Source: Alloacidobacterium dinghuense
GTDB lineage: Bacteria > Acidobacteriota > Terriglobia > Terriglobales > Acidobacteriaceae
Length of the DNA: 64,000 nt
Direction of reading: 5' to 3'
Assembly: GCF_014274465.1 (NCBI RefSeq)
Contig: NZ_CP060394.1
Span: forward strand, 2,728,001-2,792,000
A program made the position numbers and the translations under genes. Below the pieces are notes generated by a model, which saw nothing but the letters and a program-made list of their open reading frames with translations, had not been told where the DNA came from and searched no databases. Below are positions 11,219-19,087 of the stretch, piece by piece. Within the stretch, counting starts at the first letter, position 1, and each line of letters opens with the position of its first letter.

Positions 11219-12135
11219 CACGGCTCCTGCACGGTGCGCTTTGCCCTTGGATGATGCATGCGATGTACAGCCTTCAGTCTACCGAGCGCAAGATGCGTAT
11301 AGACCTGTGTCGTGGCAATATCGGCATGGCCAAGAAAGGTCTGCACCGTACGCAGGTCCGCGCCATGCTCCACCATGTGCGTGGCGCAGCTATGCCGCAA
11401 CTTGTGCGGACTGGCGTGGCTGTCACTCGACTTCACCAGCTTCCACACCCACTCCCGCGAAAGGGCCTTGCCGCGCGTGGAGAGAAAAAGTTGATTGGCC
11501 CGGCCACCCCGCACAAGCGCAGGACGCCCGCGCTCAAGATACTCGGCAATCGCCTTCAAGCACAAGGCGCCCAGCGGCACGATGCGCTCCTTGTCGCCTT
11601 TGCCACGCACCAGCGCGCGTCCGGCATCAAGCGAAAGATCCGCGACACACAGGCCCGTCAGTTCCGATACGCGCAAACCGCCTGCATACAGCAATTCCAG
11701 AATCGCCCGATCGCGCAACGCAATGGCATCCGCCTCCGGATGTTCGGCTGCGATCGCCGCTCTTTCCAGCATGGAGTTCACTTCGGTAGGCGCGAGAGAC
11801 TTCGGCAATACCTTCCATGCCTCCGGTGATTCGAGATTCATCGTCGGATCGTGCTGGATGCGCTTGTCAAGCAGCAGCCATTTGTAGAAGCCGCGCAAAC
11901 ACGAAAGCTTGCGCGCCATCGATCTCGATTCAACTCCATGCATTCGCAGATGTTCGAGAAATCCCGCCACCTCCTGCTGTCGCGCTGTAACCAGCAGCAC
12001 ATTCTCGCGCTCAAGAAATTCAGCAAATTGCAGCAGATCGCGCTCGTAAGCCTCGCACGTCAGCGGCCGCAGGCCCTTCTCCACGCGCAGATATGTCAGG
12101 TACTCGCGAATCACCTCGGTATTGCGGCCCGTACT
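11218..12135 (-). CDS. xerD: Tyrosine recombinase XerD
   Basis: The 305-residue recombinase has the N-terminal core-binding domain beginning IREYLTYLRVEKGLRPLTCEAYERD and the catalytic set Arg (GGLRVSELTG), Lys (GKGDKERIVP), His-x-x-Arg (SPHKLRHSCATHM), His (FLGHADIAT) and Tyr (TQVYTHL). The tail LKAVHRMHHPRAK is XerD-like, in contrast to the XerC-type tail of its downstream neighbour. The start is uncertain: I prefer the GTG at 12133-12135, which gives the usual length of about 300, though the frame stays open to a TTG at 12180 and no site has a strong ribosome-binding sequence. First gene of the operon. Confidence 0.87.
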   Translation of the reverse strand, partial: STGRNTEVIREYLTYLRVEKGLRPLTCEAYERDLLQFAEFLERENVLLVTARQQEVAGFLEHLRMHGVESRSMARKLSCLRGFYKWLLLDKRIQHDPTMNLESPEAWKVLPKSLAPTEVNSMLERAAIAAEHPEADAIALRDRAILELLYAGGLRVSELTGLCVADLSLDAGRALVRGKGDKERIVPLGALCLKAIAEYLERGRPALVRGGRANQLFLSTRGKALSREWVWKLVKSSDSHASPHKLRHSCATHMVEHGADLRTVQTFLGHADIATTQVYTHLALGRLKAVHRMHHPRAKRTVQEP

Positions 12136-12271
12136 CACACTCTGATTATCCGCGCCGGGCGAACAAGTCGGCACCCACAAGTTGTTTCCAGAACCAAGTT
12201 CACCAACGCTTTACATTCCATGTCGTGCAAAATCTGCGACCATCGCTGACAATAGATAAAGGAGTATTCTT

Positions 12272-13009
12272 TTGACCACGCTGCATACCGCACCCGCCGA
12301 GCAATTTACCCGCGAAGAATTTCACCAGGCCGTCATCGCTGCCAATCCAAAGGTCGCTGTCTTCGATTGCGACGGCACGCTCTGGACCGGCGATGCAGGA
12401 TACGGATTCATGATCTGGTCGATCGAGTCCGGGCTGGTCTCGCGCAATACCGCCGACTGGGTCGACACCCAATACCGCCTCTACCGCGCTGGAAAAGTGT
12501 CAGAAGAGGAGATGTGCGCCGAAATGGTTCAGATGTACGCTGAGCTGCGCGAAGACGAGATGCGCCACGCCGCAGCGACCTACTTCCGCACTCATATTGA
12601 GGCAAACATCTTTCCAGAGCTGCGGAACCTGATCGCCGATCTGCGGGCCGCCGGAACCGAACTCTGGGCAGTAAGCTCCACCAACAACTGGGTCATTGAA
12701 GAAGGCGTCGCCCGTTTCGGCATCCCCGCATCGCGAGTGCTCGCTGCGGAAGTCAAGATCGTCAACGGCCACGTCACCAGCGACCTGATCGACGTACCCA
12801 CCGACGAAGCCAAGGCCACCGCGCTCGTCCGCGCAGGTGTTCCGCATCCCGACTGCGTCTTCGGCAACTCCATCCACGACGAAGCCATGCTGAAGATCGC
12901 AAAACACGCCTTTCCCGTGAATCCCACACCTGCGCTAGTGCAGTCAGCGGCAGAAAATGGTTGGACCGTCTTTTACCCGGCATCGGTGCTCAAAGACAGC
13001 AAGGTCTAG
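12272..13009 (+). CDS. HAD-superfamily (subfamily IB, SerB-like) phosphatase
   Basis: The 245-residue cytoplasmic enzyme has HAD motif I as FDCDGTL (nucleophile Asp32, acid Asp34), motif II in WAVSSTNNW, a lysine in the DEAKATAL region, and motif IV as GNSIHDEAM. This fits the phosphoserine-phosphatase-like IB group, but the substrate is not set by sequence. The start is TTG at 12272, chosen because AAGGAG ends eight bases upstream. The gene is divergent from xerD and is followed, 21 bases after its stop, by the BtuF-like gene. Confidence 0.85.
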   Translation: MTTLHTAPAEQFTREEFHQAVIAANPKVAVFDCDGTLWTGDAGYGFMIWSIESGLVSRNTADWVDTQYRLYRAGKVSEEEMCAEMVQMYAELREDEMRHAAATYFRTHIEANIFPELRNLIADLRAAGTELWAVSSTNNWVIEEGVARFGIPASRVLAAEVKIVNGHVTSDLIDVPTDEAKATALVRAGVPHPDCVFGNSIHDEAMLKIAKHAFPVNPTPALVQSAAENGWTVFYPASVLKDSKV

Positions 13010-13030
13010 TGACATCGCACGGTCGAGAGA

Positions 13031-13894
13031 ATGACAACTCTTTCACTGGGACACGATAAGCTGGCATCCAGAATGCGCATCGTTTCCTTGCAACCCAGTG
13101 TGTCGGTAATTCTCAATTCGCTTGGCCACCTCGATACACTCGTCGCGTGCACGCGTTATTGTCTGGACGTTGTTCCCGAACTGCGCCGCCGCAATCTTCC
13201 GCTTGTTCATGACGCCTGGACCACAACGACCGACGAGCTGGCTGCTCTAAAGCCCGACCTCGTCATCGCGTCGGTTCCCTATAGGCAGGAATCGCTGGCG
13301 GCCATTCTCAAAGCCGGATTCTCCGTGCTGGCGCTCGCTCCGCATTGCCTGGCCGACATCTACAGCGACATCCGGCTTGTTGGCTCCGTCGTACACGCGA
13401 CCGAAAAAGCCGAAGCGGTCATTGCATCCATGCAATCCGCGATTGCGGAAGTCAGCAGCAAAGCTGCGCTTACTGGTAAGCGGCCATGTGTTTACTGCGA
13501 AGAGTGGGGCAAGCCGCTGATCCACTCGCAACTCTGGGTCAAAGAACTGGTCGAAGCCGCAGGCGGCGACTTTGTTGGCTCGCCCGGCACGGTCACAGAA
13601 GCCGACGTCATCGCCGCAGCCAATCCCGATGTGATGGTGATGGCGTGGTGCGGCGCAGGCATGCGCGTTCCCCTGGAGCGCACTGTGGAAAAGCGCGGGT
13701 GGCAAGATCTTCACGCTGTCGGCGAACGCCGGGTCTTCTGCATCACGGAAGAACTGCTGAACACCCCGGCGCCCACGCTGATTGGTGGCTTGCACGCGCT
13801 CGCCTCGGTCATCCATCCCGAGATTTTTGGCCAGATGCAAAGTCCGCAAATGCGTTGCATCGATTTTGAGGCTGAACCGTCTAAACTGGTGTGA
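13031..13894 (+). CDS. BtuF-like periplasmic-binding-fold protein
   Basis: The 287-residue protein has the helical-backbone binding-protein fold of cobalamin and iron-siderophore ABC systems (MRIVSLQPSVSVILNSLG, LAALKPDLVIAS, VIAAANPDVMVMAWCGAG). It has no signal peptide, so it is probably cytoplasmic, and no transporter permease or ATPase is adjacent. Such orphan copies are often named cobalamin-binding proteins without proof. The ATG at 13031 has GAGAG upstream; an ATG at 13073 (MRIVSL) is the start most relatives would use. It overlaps the Nudix gene by four bases, implying co-translation. Confidence 0.75.
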   Translation: MTTLSLGHDKLASRMRIVSLQPSVSVILNSLGHLDTLVACTRYCLDVVPELRRRNLPLVHDAWTTTTDELAALKPDLVIASVPYRQESLAAILKAGFSVLALAPHCLADIYSDIRLVGSVVHATEKAEAVIASMQSAIAEVSSKAALTGKRPCVYCEEWGKPLIHSQLWVKELVEAAGGDFVGSPGTVTEADVIAAANPDVMVMAWCGAGMRVPLERTVEKRGWQDLHAVGERRVFCITEELLNTPAPTLIGGLHALASVIHPEIFGQMQSPQMRCIDFEAEPSKLV

Positions 13895-14337
13895 GCGTGG
13901 AGGATATCGAATCCCAAAAAGTCGGAGCCGCGGAGTCCAAATCCGTGCGCTACGTTGTCGCTGGGCTCATCCTCCGCGGCAACGAAGTCCTTATCTGCCA
14001 GCGCCGTCCCGACCAGGCCATGGCTCTCAAGTGGGAGTTTCCCGGCGGCAAAATGGAGCCGGGTGAAAGCCCGGAGCAGGCACTCGTCCGCGAACTCGAA
14101 GAAGAATTAGGAATCAAGGCCGCGATTGGCACGCTCGTTGCCCACGTGCGCCATGCTTACCGCAACGGCAGCTCGGTCGACCTGCAATTCTTCGCCGTGC
14201 ATCGCTTCGAAGGCGAGATCACCAACCACATCTTCAACGATCTGCGCTGGTGCAACCTGCGCGACCTGCCCGCCTATGATTTCCTCACCGCCGACCGTGG
14301 CCTCGTCCGCGACCTCGCCGCCGGCAAGCTCCTCTAG
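13891..14337 (+). CDS. Nudix hydrolase (MutT-like)
   Basis: The 148-residue protein carries a complete Nudix box from Gly52 to Ile75, with the GG-x5-E-x7-RE-x2-EE-x-G pattern intact (PGGKMEPGE and RELEEELGI visible). This binds Mg2+ and hydrolyses nucleoside diphosphate derivatives. The RRP.....W.FPGGK context resembles MutT, which removes 8-oxo-dGTP, so an oxidised-nucleotide clean-up role is likely but not proven. Start is GTG at 13891, overlapping the stop of the BtuF-like gene (GTGA). Confidence 0.87.
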   Translation: MSVEDIESQKVGAAESKSVRYVVAGLILRGNEVLICQRRPDQAMALKWEFPGGKMEPGESPEQALVRELEEELGIKAAIGTLVAHVRHAYRNGSSVDLQFFAVHRFEGEITNHIFNDLRWCNLRDLPAYDFLTADRGLVRDLAAGKLL

Positions 14338-14402
14338 CCACTAAATCCTGCCGATCTGATTCCGAAAGTGTACGCCTCCAATTTCCTGTGACCGGGGAAC
14401 TG

Positions 14403-16889
14403 TTACTCGGAGCGCAGTGCCTCCATTACATCGACGCGGGCAGCGCGTGCTGCGGGTAGAAGCGAGGCGACCACCGCAACCGTCATCAGCAGGAACGCGG
14501 AAATGACCACCGGCAAAGCGCCCGGCATCTTCATTTCAGCAAAATAGCTACTCGCTAAACGTGCCGCCACGAACCCGAACGCTGCGCCGGCGAGCACGCC
14601 CAGTGCGGCCATCCCGGCACCCTCTGCTATCACGCCTTTAAGGATCAACTGAGGCTCCGATCCAAGCGCCAGCCGGATCCCGAATTCACGTGTGCGCGAG
14701 CTGACCGAAAATGCCAGCACGCCTGCTACCCCCACCACTGCGATGGCCAACGCCACACCCGCAAACACTCCGAACACCACCGAGTTCAAGCGGTCCGGCG
14801 TGAGCACTTCGGCGCGGACATCTTCAAGCGTGGCCGCGTGCTCAACGGGCTGATCGGCGGACATCGAGCGAATAAGGCGCGTGATTGGCGTGACCAGCGT
14901 GTACGGATCTCTGGTCGTGTGGACGAACAGCCGACCGCCTATGATCAAACCTCCCGCAAGGGGGTCGTAGACAGTGACAGTGGGCTCAGGGACGATGTGA
15001 TTATCATCAATATCGGCCGCGACCCCGATAATGCGGTGCGGCGCCATCAGGCGTGCCTTGTCGGCATCCGTTCCGGGAAAGAATTGCAATACGGGATCCG
15101 TCCAAAAAACATGCCGATTGATGGGATCCTGATTGGGAAACATGCGCTGTGCGAGTGTCTGGCTGATGATAACGACACTGTCGTCATGGTTCTGGTCGTC
15201 GAGCGCGTTGAAATCACGGCCGGCGACGATGGGAACACCGAGCGCCGCAAAGTATCCGGGAGAGATAACCCGCCACGTCGCGCGCGGGTCCTCTACGCCA
15301 GGGGTGTGAACGTGACCATCAGCAGAAAATTGCAGACCTCCGGTGCCTGGGCCACTGTCGCGCCAGGGAACGACGTCGCCGAACGCGGTCCGATTCACGC
15401 CCGGCAGCGCATCCACCCGACGCATCGCTTCCCTGTAGAAATCAACGACCTGCTGTGGTGTCTTTCCATAGTACATGGCCGGAACATCGATCGCGAGAAC
15501 GCGTTGCGTGTCCAGGCCCGTCCGCGCTCTTTGCAGCGCGATCAGCGTCGAGATCAACACACTTGCGCCGACCAGCAGCACGAACGAAGCGGCGATTTGT
15601 GTTACCGCGAAGATCTGCTGGCGACGGTTCGTGCCACTGGTGATGCGCACACTGCCACTTGAAAGGCCCAGCCCGCTCGATGAGGCCGATGACGGCAGAC
15701 GTGGGACAAACGCCAGAATCACCGCTGCGACGATGGCCAGTGCTGCTCCTACCCACAGCAGGCTGGAATCTACTTTTAAGTCGAGGGCGCGGACCGAAAA
15801 CCTGGAAGCATAGCGGGCGAGGACAGCGACCATCAGCGGGGCACTTGTTACACCGATCAAGGCACCGGTGCCACAGAGCACGAGGCTTTCAGCCAACAGC
15901 ATGCGGCGCAGCGCCCCTCTGCTCGCGCCAAGCGCCATGCGGACCGCGAGTTCACCTTCGCGGCGAACCGTCCGTGCCAGAATCAGGTTGGCGACGTTGC
16001 AACATGCAATGACAAACACCAGCGCCGAGGCTGCGAGTAACACCAGCAGCACATCCCTGGCGCCAGACGTAATCTCGTCGCGAAACATCCGGGCTTCTAT
16101 CTGATAGTCAGCTTGCTTCGAATAGGCCTCGGGGTGGTCTTTCTTCATCGCGGAGTAGACGGTGTGCAGCTCAGCACGAGCCTGGTCGAGTGTGGCTCCG
16201 GGCGCGAGACGGCCGAAAAGCTCAGTCATGCGATGGATGCGGCCGGTGACCATGGTCGCGGAGAGATGATGCGGGCTGGTGACGATGTTGGAGATAATTT
16301 CGGTGTCCTGTGGGTATGGGACACAGGGTTCGAGGACGCCAATGATTTTCGCCGTTCGTTCACCAATGCTGCCGAGTCGAACAGTCTTGCCGATGACCGA
16401 AGGATCCTTGCCAAGAGCGGTGGCCCAGAAACGATAGGTGAGAACGACGACTCCGGCAGCGTTAGGGCCATCGTCCTGAGCCCCGATGAGACGCCCTAGG
16501 ACGGGATGAAGGCCCATTACATCGAAAAACGTGCCGCTGACAACGCCCCCTTGAATGGTACGCGGCTCGCCGAGGCCGACCATGGTGAAACCCATGGTGG
16601 AGAAGTCGCCGAATGCGCTCAAGGTTTTGACACTAGCGCGCAAGTCCTGGATCTCGGGTACGGAAAAGGCGGCGTTGGCCTCGTGAATGCCTGGCGCGCT
16701 CTGCCGGATATAGATCAGACGGTTCTCATCACGATTGACCAGGGGCTTGAGAAGGACACCACGCACCAGTGTGAAGATCGCTGCGTTAGCGCCGATGCCA
16801 AGCGACAGCGTGAGAACCACCGTAATCGCCAGCCCGGGAGTGCGAGTTAATGAATGAACCGCAACTCTGAGATCGCGAAAGAATGACAT
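14403..16889 (-). CDS. ADOP-family ABC transporter permease (MacB/FtsX-like)
   Basis: The 828-residue protein is a duplicated MacB-type permease of the ADOP group (acidobacterial duplicated orphan permease). The N-terminal half has a transmembrane helix (LAITVVLTLSLGIGANAAIF), a large periplasmic domain and an FtsX block (LLVLLAASALVFVIACCNVANL). The second half repeats this plan and ends LLPAARAARVDVMEALRSE. No ATPase gene is adjacent, which is usual for ADOP genes. The ATG at 16887-16889 (MSFFRDLR) has AAAGGGGG seven bases upstream; the upstream in-frame ATG at 16931 is less likely. A sigma-54-like promoter and paired palindromes lie upstream (17026-17131). Substrate unknown; export of small molecules is the family guess. 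Confidence 0.9.
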   Translation of the reverse strand: MSFFRDLRVAVHSLTRTPGLAITVVLTLSLGIGANAAIFTLVRGVLLKPLVNRDENRLIYIRQSAPGIHEANAAFSVPEIQDLRASVKTLSAFGDFSTMGFTMVGLGEPRTIQGGVVSGTFFDVMGLHPVLGRLIGAQDDGPNAAGVVVLTYRFWATALGKDPSVIGKTVRLGSIGERTAKIIGVLEPCVPYPQDTEIISNIVTSPHHLSATMVTGRIHRMTELFGRLAPGATLDQARAELHTVYSAMKKDHPEAYSKQADYQIEARMFRDEITSGARDVLLVLLAASALVFVIACCNVANLILARTVRREGELAVRMALGASRGALRRMLLAESLVLCGTGALIGVTSAPLMVAVLARYASRFSVRALDLKVDSSLLWVGAALAIVAAVILAFVPRLPSSASSSGLGLSSGSVRITSGTNRRQQIFAVTQIAASFVLLVGASVLISTLIALQRARTGLDTQRVLAIDVPAMYYGKTPQQVVDFYREAMRRVDALPGVNRTAFGDVVPWRDSGPGTGGLQFSADGHVHTPGVEDPRATWRVISPGYFAALGVPIVAGRDFNALDDQNHDDSVVIISQTLAQRMFPNQDPINRHVFWTDPVLQFFPGTDADKARLMAPHRIIGVAADIDDNHIVPEPTVTVYDPLAGGLIIGGRLFVHTTRDPYTLVTPITRLIRSMSADQPVEHAATLEDVRAEVLTPDRLNSVVFGVFAGVALAIAVVGVAGVLAFSVSSRTREFGIRLALGSEPQLILKGVIAEGAGMAALGVLAGAAFGFVAARLASSYFAEMKMPGALPVVISAFLLMTVAVVASLLPAARAARVDVMEALRSE

Positions 16890-17025
16890 GTTGCCCCCTT
16901 TCCTGTTGAGCTTGCGCGCAGGATCGTTCACCCTTATAGTCGTTCGGGCGCAGGGAAATCGACAACAGAGAAGAGTTTTATTTCAAATCCCGCAGCCGCA
17001 CGTCAGGAATCTGTTTGGGATATTC

Positions 17026-17041
17026 AGCATCCCATGAGCCA
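17026..17041 (-). promoter_or_regulatory. Candidate sigma-54 (-24/-12) promoter for the ADOP permease
   Basis: Reading leftwards, TGGCTCATGGGATGCT matches the TGGCACG-N4-TTGCW consensus with the obligatory GG and GC separated by exactly ten bases. It is about 140 bases upstream of the permease start and 55-90 bases downstream of the paired palindromes at 17097-17131, as expected for an activator-dependent promoter. This is a prediction from motif and geometry. Confidence 0.5.
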
Positions 17042-17096
17042 AATGCTAAATGCCAGATCGCAAATGACCTGATATCACTCTGCGTTGGTTCGTGTC

Positions 17097-17131
17097 GTCC
17101 GTTTCCGGACACCCTGTCACAAATACGGACA
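17097..17131. promoter_or_regulatory. Paired palindromes, candidate activator (UAS) sites
   Basis: The first site is GTCCG-TTTC-CGGAC at 17097-17110. The second is TGTC-N9-GACA at 17115-17131, containing CGGACA. The CGGACA half-sites start at 17106 and 17126, exactly 20 bases (two helical turns) apart. Tandem sites on one DNA face suit a dimeric or oligomeric enhancer-binding protein acting on the sigma-54-like promoter nearby. Confidence 0.5.
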
Positions 17132-17187
17132 TCGACCGCGTGTAGACCAAAATAGCCTGGAGAGTTCTCCCAGCAACACGAACGGAC

Positions 17188-17231
17188 TTGACAACGTTCG
17201 ATTACTACTACAAAGTAGTAGTAATCGAACG
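17188..17231 (+). promoter_or_regulatory. Promoter with a perfect 17-bp-arm palindrome
   Basis: TTGACA (17188-17193) could be a -35. Immediately after it is a perfect inverted repeat with arms CGTTCGATTACTACTAC (17195-17211) and its complement (17215-17231) around AAA. TACAAA at 17209-17214 could be the -10, though the 15-base spacing is short. The palindrome spans the whole core promoter of the gene at 17239, so a bound repressor would block it. The half-site CGATTACTACTACAA recurs at the padR promoter (17906-17920) with one mismatch. Confidence 0.65.
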
Positions 17232-17238
17232 CGCAACC

Positions 17239-17877
17239 ATGGCAACCCTTCCGGAGACGCGACCAGCCCTGCAAAATCCAGGAAGGCGATCTCTGCTCTG
17301 GTCTCTGGCAGGCCTTGGCCTCAGCGCAAAGGTGTTGAAGGCCGAACAGCATTCCGACCACACATACCGATTCGTGAGGCCGGAATGTGAGGTGCGCATG
17401 CGCGTTCAATATTTTGCGAACACCTCGAACGATGGCCTCCGCTTCCGCGATGGCGTGACGAACCGCGCATTCTGCCTTTCCGCCAACGGAGAGGAAGATC
17501 GCGGCTGCGTTGCGCGATTCGTCGGCGCCATGGCTATCGCCCGCTATGAGTTCCGTGCGCGGTCCCATTCCAGCAGCCCTCTCAACCTGCGCGAGCGCGT
17601 TCTCACCATTGATCACGACGACCGAATGAGTCCCCGGCCGCCTTTTGAAAGAGCGCTCGCCGTCGAGGGATCGGCAGCCAGTGACATTCAGGCATTCGGT
17701 TATAACCCCGCCGATACGAAAGATCGACCGCTTGCCGTCTGGTGTCTGCTGCGCCAGGACCTGTTCCTGAATGATCAAGCTACGGCATTCCTCATCGTGC
17801 ATTGGAAACACACCCTCGACGCCATCTCCCTCGTCGACATCATCCCCGGCGACGGCACTCGCTGGGTGAACGAGTGA
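17239..17877 (+). CDS. Conserved-looking exported hypothetical protein
   Basis: The 212-residue product has an N-terminal signal-like segment (RRSLLWSLAGLGLSAKVLKA, about residues 16-35) with a twin arginine and possible cleavage before EQH, so it is likely exported. The remainder is soluble, with conserved-looking stretches (FRDGVTNRAFCLSANGEEDRGCVARFVGA, DVWCLLRQDLFLNDQ-like text and HWKHTLDAISLVDIIPGDGT near the end). I do not recognise a named domain. Third-position GC usage favours this strand over the long opposite reading. The ATG at 17239 has no clear ribosome site. The gene's promoter shares an operator-like motif with padR, so PadR control is likely. Confidence 0.65.
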   Translation: MATLPETRPALQNPGRRSLLWSLAGLGLSAKVLKAEQHSDHTYRFVRPECEVRMRVQYFANTSNDGLRFRDGVTNRAFCLSANGEEDRGCVARFVGAMAIARYEFRARSHSSSPLNLRERVLTIDHDDRMSPRPPFERALAVEGSAASDIQAFGYNPADTKDRPLAVWCLLRQDLFLNDQATAFLIVHWKHTLDAISLVDIIPGDGTRWVNE

Positions 17878-17893
17878 TTTACTTCAGAATCTC

Positions 17894-17933
17894 TTGACTA
17901 TATCTCGATTAGTACTACAATGTATTTCTAATA
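17894..17933 (+). promoter_or_regulatory. padR promoter with shared operator half-site
   Basis: TTGACT (17894-17899) and TACAAT (17916-17921) are separated by 16 bases. CGATTAGTACTACAA at 17906-17920 lies over the -10 and matches 14 of 15 bases of the half-site at 17199-17213. Transcription should start around 17927-17929, only some six bases before the ATG at 17934, and no ribosome-binding sequence fits, so the message is probably leaderless or nearly so. Confidence 0.65.
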
Positions 17934-18263
17934 ATGCTCGGCGAATTCGAATACACGTTAATCACCGTCGCCGCCGGACTCGGCGAAAACGCCTACGGCG
18001 CGGCCATTCGCGAAGAGCTCGAATCCACCATCGGGCGCAAATGCTCTATGGGCGCGCTTTACACCACCATTGATCGCCTGGAAGCGAAAGGTCTGCTGAA
18101 AACTTGGATGGGAGAATCCACCCCGCTGCGAGGCGGGCGTGCTAAGCGCATGGTGCGTGTCACCGCGCAAGGCGTGCGCGCAGCCAAAGAGTTCTACGAT
18201 GCGGTAATGCGTATAAGCCGCGGCGCAGCCTGGGTGGAGAACCGGACAGGAAGGACCTCATGA
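17934..18263 (+). CDS. PadR-family transcriptional regulator
   Basis: The 109-residue protein has the PadR winged helix-turn-helix: FEYTLITVAAGLGENAYGAAIREELE, then SMGALYTTIDRLEAKGLLKTW and the wing TPLRGGRAKRMVRVTAQG. The long C-terminal dimer helix is short here, as in the acidobacterial subgroup found beside ADOP permeases. It likely represses its own promoter and that of the gene at 17239 through the shared CGATTA(C/G)TACTACAA motif. It overlaps the next gene by four bases (ATGA), so the two are co-translated. Ligand unknown. Confidence 0.9.
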   Translation: MLGEFEYTLITVAAGLGENAYGAAIREELESTIGRKCSMGALYTTIDRLEAKGLLKTWMGESTPLRGGRAKRMVRVTAQGVRAAKEFYDAVMRISRGAAWVENRTGRTS

Positions 18264-18970
18264 ACACTGTTGCCTGGCCGCTGATAGAGCTTAGCGCAAA
18301 GCTGCTTGATCGGAACGAGCGCGAAGCAGTCCTTGGCGATTTACTGGAAACAAATGAAGTAGCGTGGCGAGGATTCCTCGACGTTATCGGACTGGCATTC
18401 CGTCGTCATGCTGCTCTCTGGAAGAGCCCCCGGCCATGGCTTGCCGCCTTCGCCGTCGCGCTTCCCAGCAGCTACCTTCTGCGATATGTCTCCGTCTCGG
18501 TGAGCTGCACCTGGCTACGGCTGGTCAATCACAAAGTTTACGGGTGGCAATGGCCAACAGGTCATGAAGGCTTCCCACTGCTCTTTTGCCACATCCTTCT
18601 CCTCATCGCCTGGTCCTGGACGGCTGGCTACATCGTTGGGTCGCTTTCGCGGCGGACCTTGTGGGTAAGCGCGTCTTTGTCCGTGCTTCCCGTCGTTCTA
18701 AACCTGAGCCACTCGGACGGTCTACCCAGACTCTGCCTGTTCTTGTTTCTTCTGCCCGCCATCGTCGGTGTCCGCCACGGACTGCGGAATGTTCGCATCT
18801 CACTGCCTGCGGCATCCCTTCTGGCCTTCACCATGACAGTGCTGATGATCTCAGCCTGGAGCTATGGGGCTTTGTGGGCTCTGAACTGGGCTCTCATCCT
18901 GCCCACGTTTTATCTGGTCGTGGCCGCATGGCGATCGCAGTTCCGCACAGCAGCGCTTCACGCGCGTTGA
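18260..18970 (+). CDS. Membrane protein co-transcribed with padR
   Basis: The 236-residue protein starts with a short cytoplasmic part containing LLDRNEREAVLGDLLE, which resembles the prefix motif (xEReallGDLeE) seen before some ADOP permeases. It is followed by about five hydrophobic helices (residues ~62-85, 105-130, 135-150, 158-172, 185-230). It has no catalytic motif. The ATGA overlap with padR and the motif suggest a role in the PadR/ADOP system, perhaps as a sensor or accessory membrane protein, but this is inference. It converges with the GGDEF gene. Confidence 0.7.
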   Translation: MNTVAWPLIELSAKLLDRNEREAVLGDLLETNEVAWRGFLDVIGLAFRRHAALWKSPRPWLAAFAVALPSSYLLRYVSVSVSCTWLRLVNHKVYGWQWPTGHEGFPLLFCHILLLIAWSWTAGYIVGSLSRRTLWVSASLSVLPVVLNLSHSDGLPRLCLFLFLLPAIVGVRHGLRNVRISLPAASLLAFTMTVLMISAWSYGALWALNWALILPTFYLVVAAWRSQFRTAALHAR

Positions 18971-19087
18971 CCCAAAGTGCCGACTGCACAGGGATCGCAG
19001 ACCAAAGTTATACCCCGACTCTTTCTTGCCCCAGCGCGAAAAAAGCCAGTGCTTGGATTTAACAGGATGTCTTGTGAAGAATTTGTT

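Noticed and set aside
17038-17062. TGGCATTTAGCATTTGGC as an alternative sigma-54 promoter
   Set aside because: The GG to GC spacing is not ten bases; the adjacent TGGCTCATGGGATGCT has the right spacing.
16978-17811. 277-codon minus-strand frame opposite the 17239 gene
   Set aside because: It overlaps a plus-strand frame with better codon usage, a promoter and a signal peptide; its text is cysteine- and tryptophan-scattered with no domain-like pattern.
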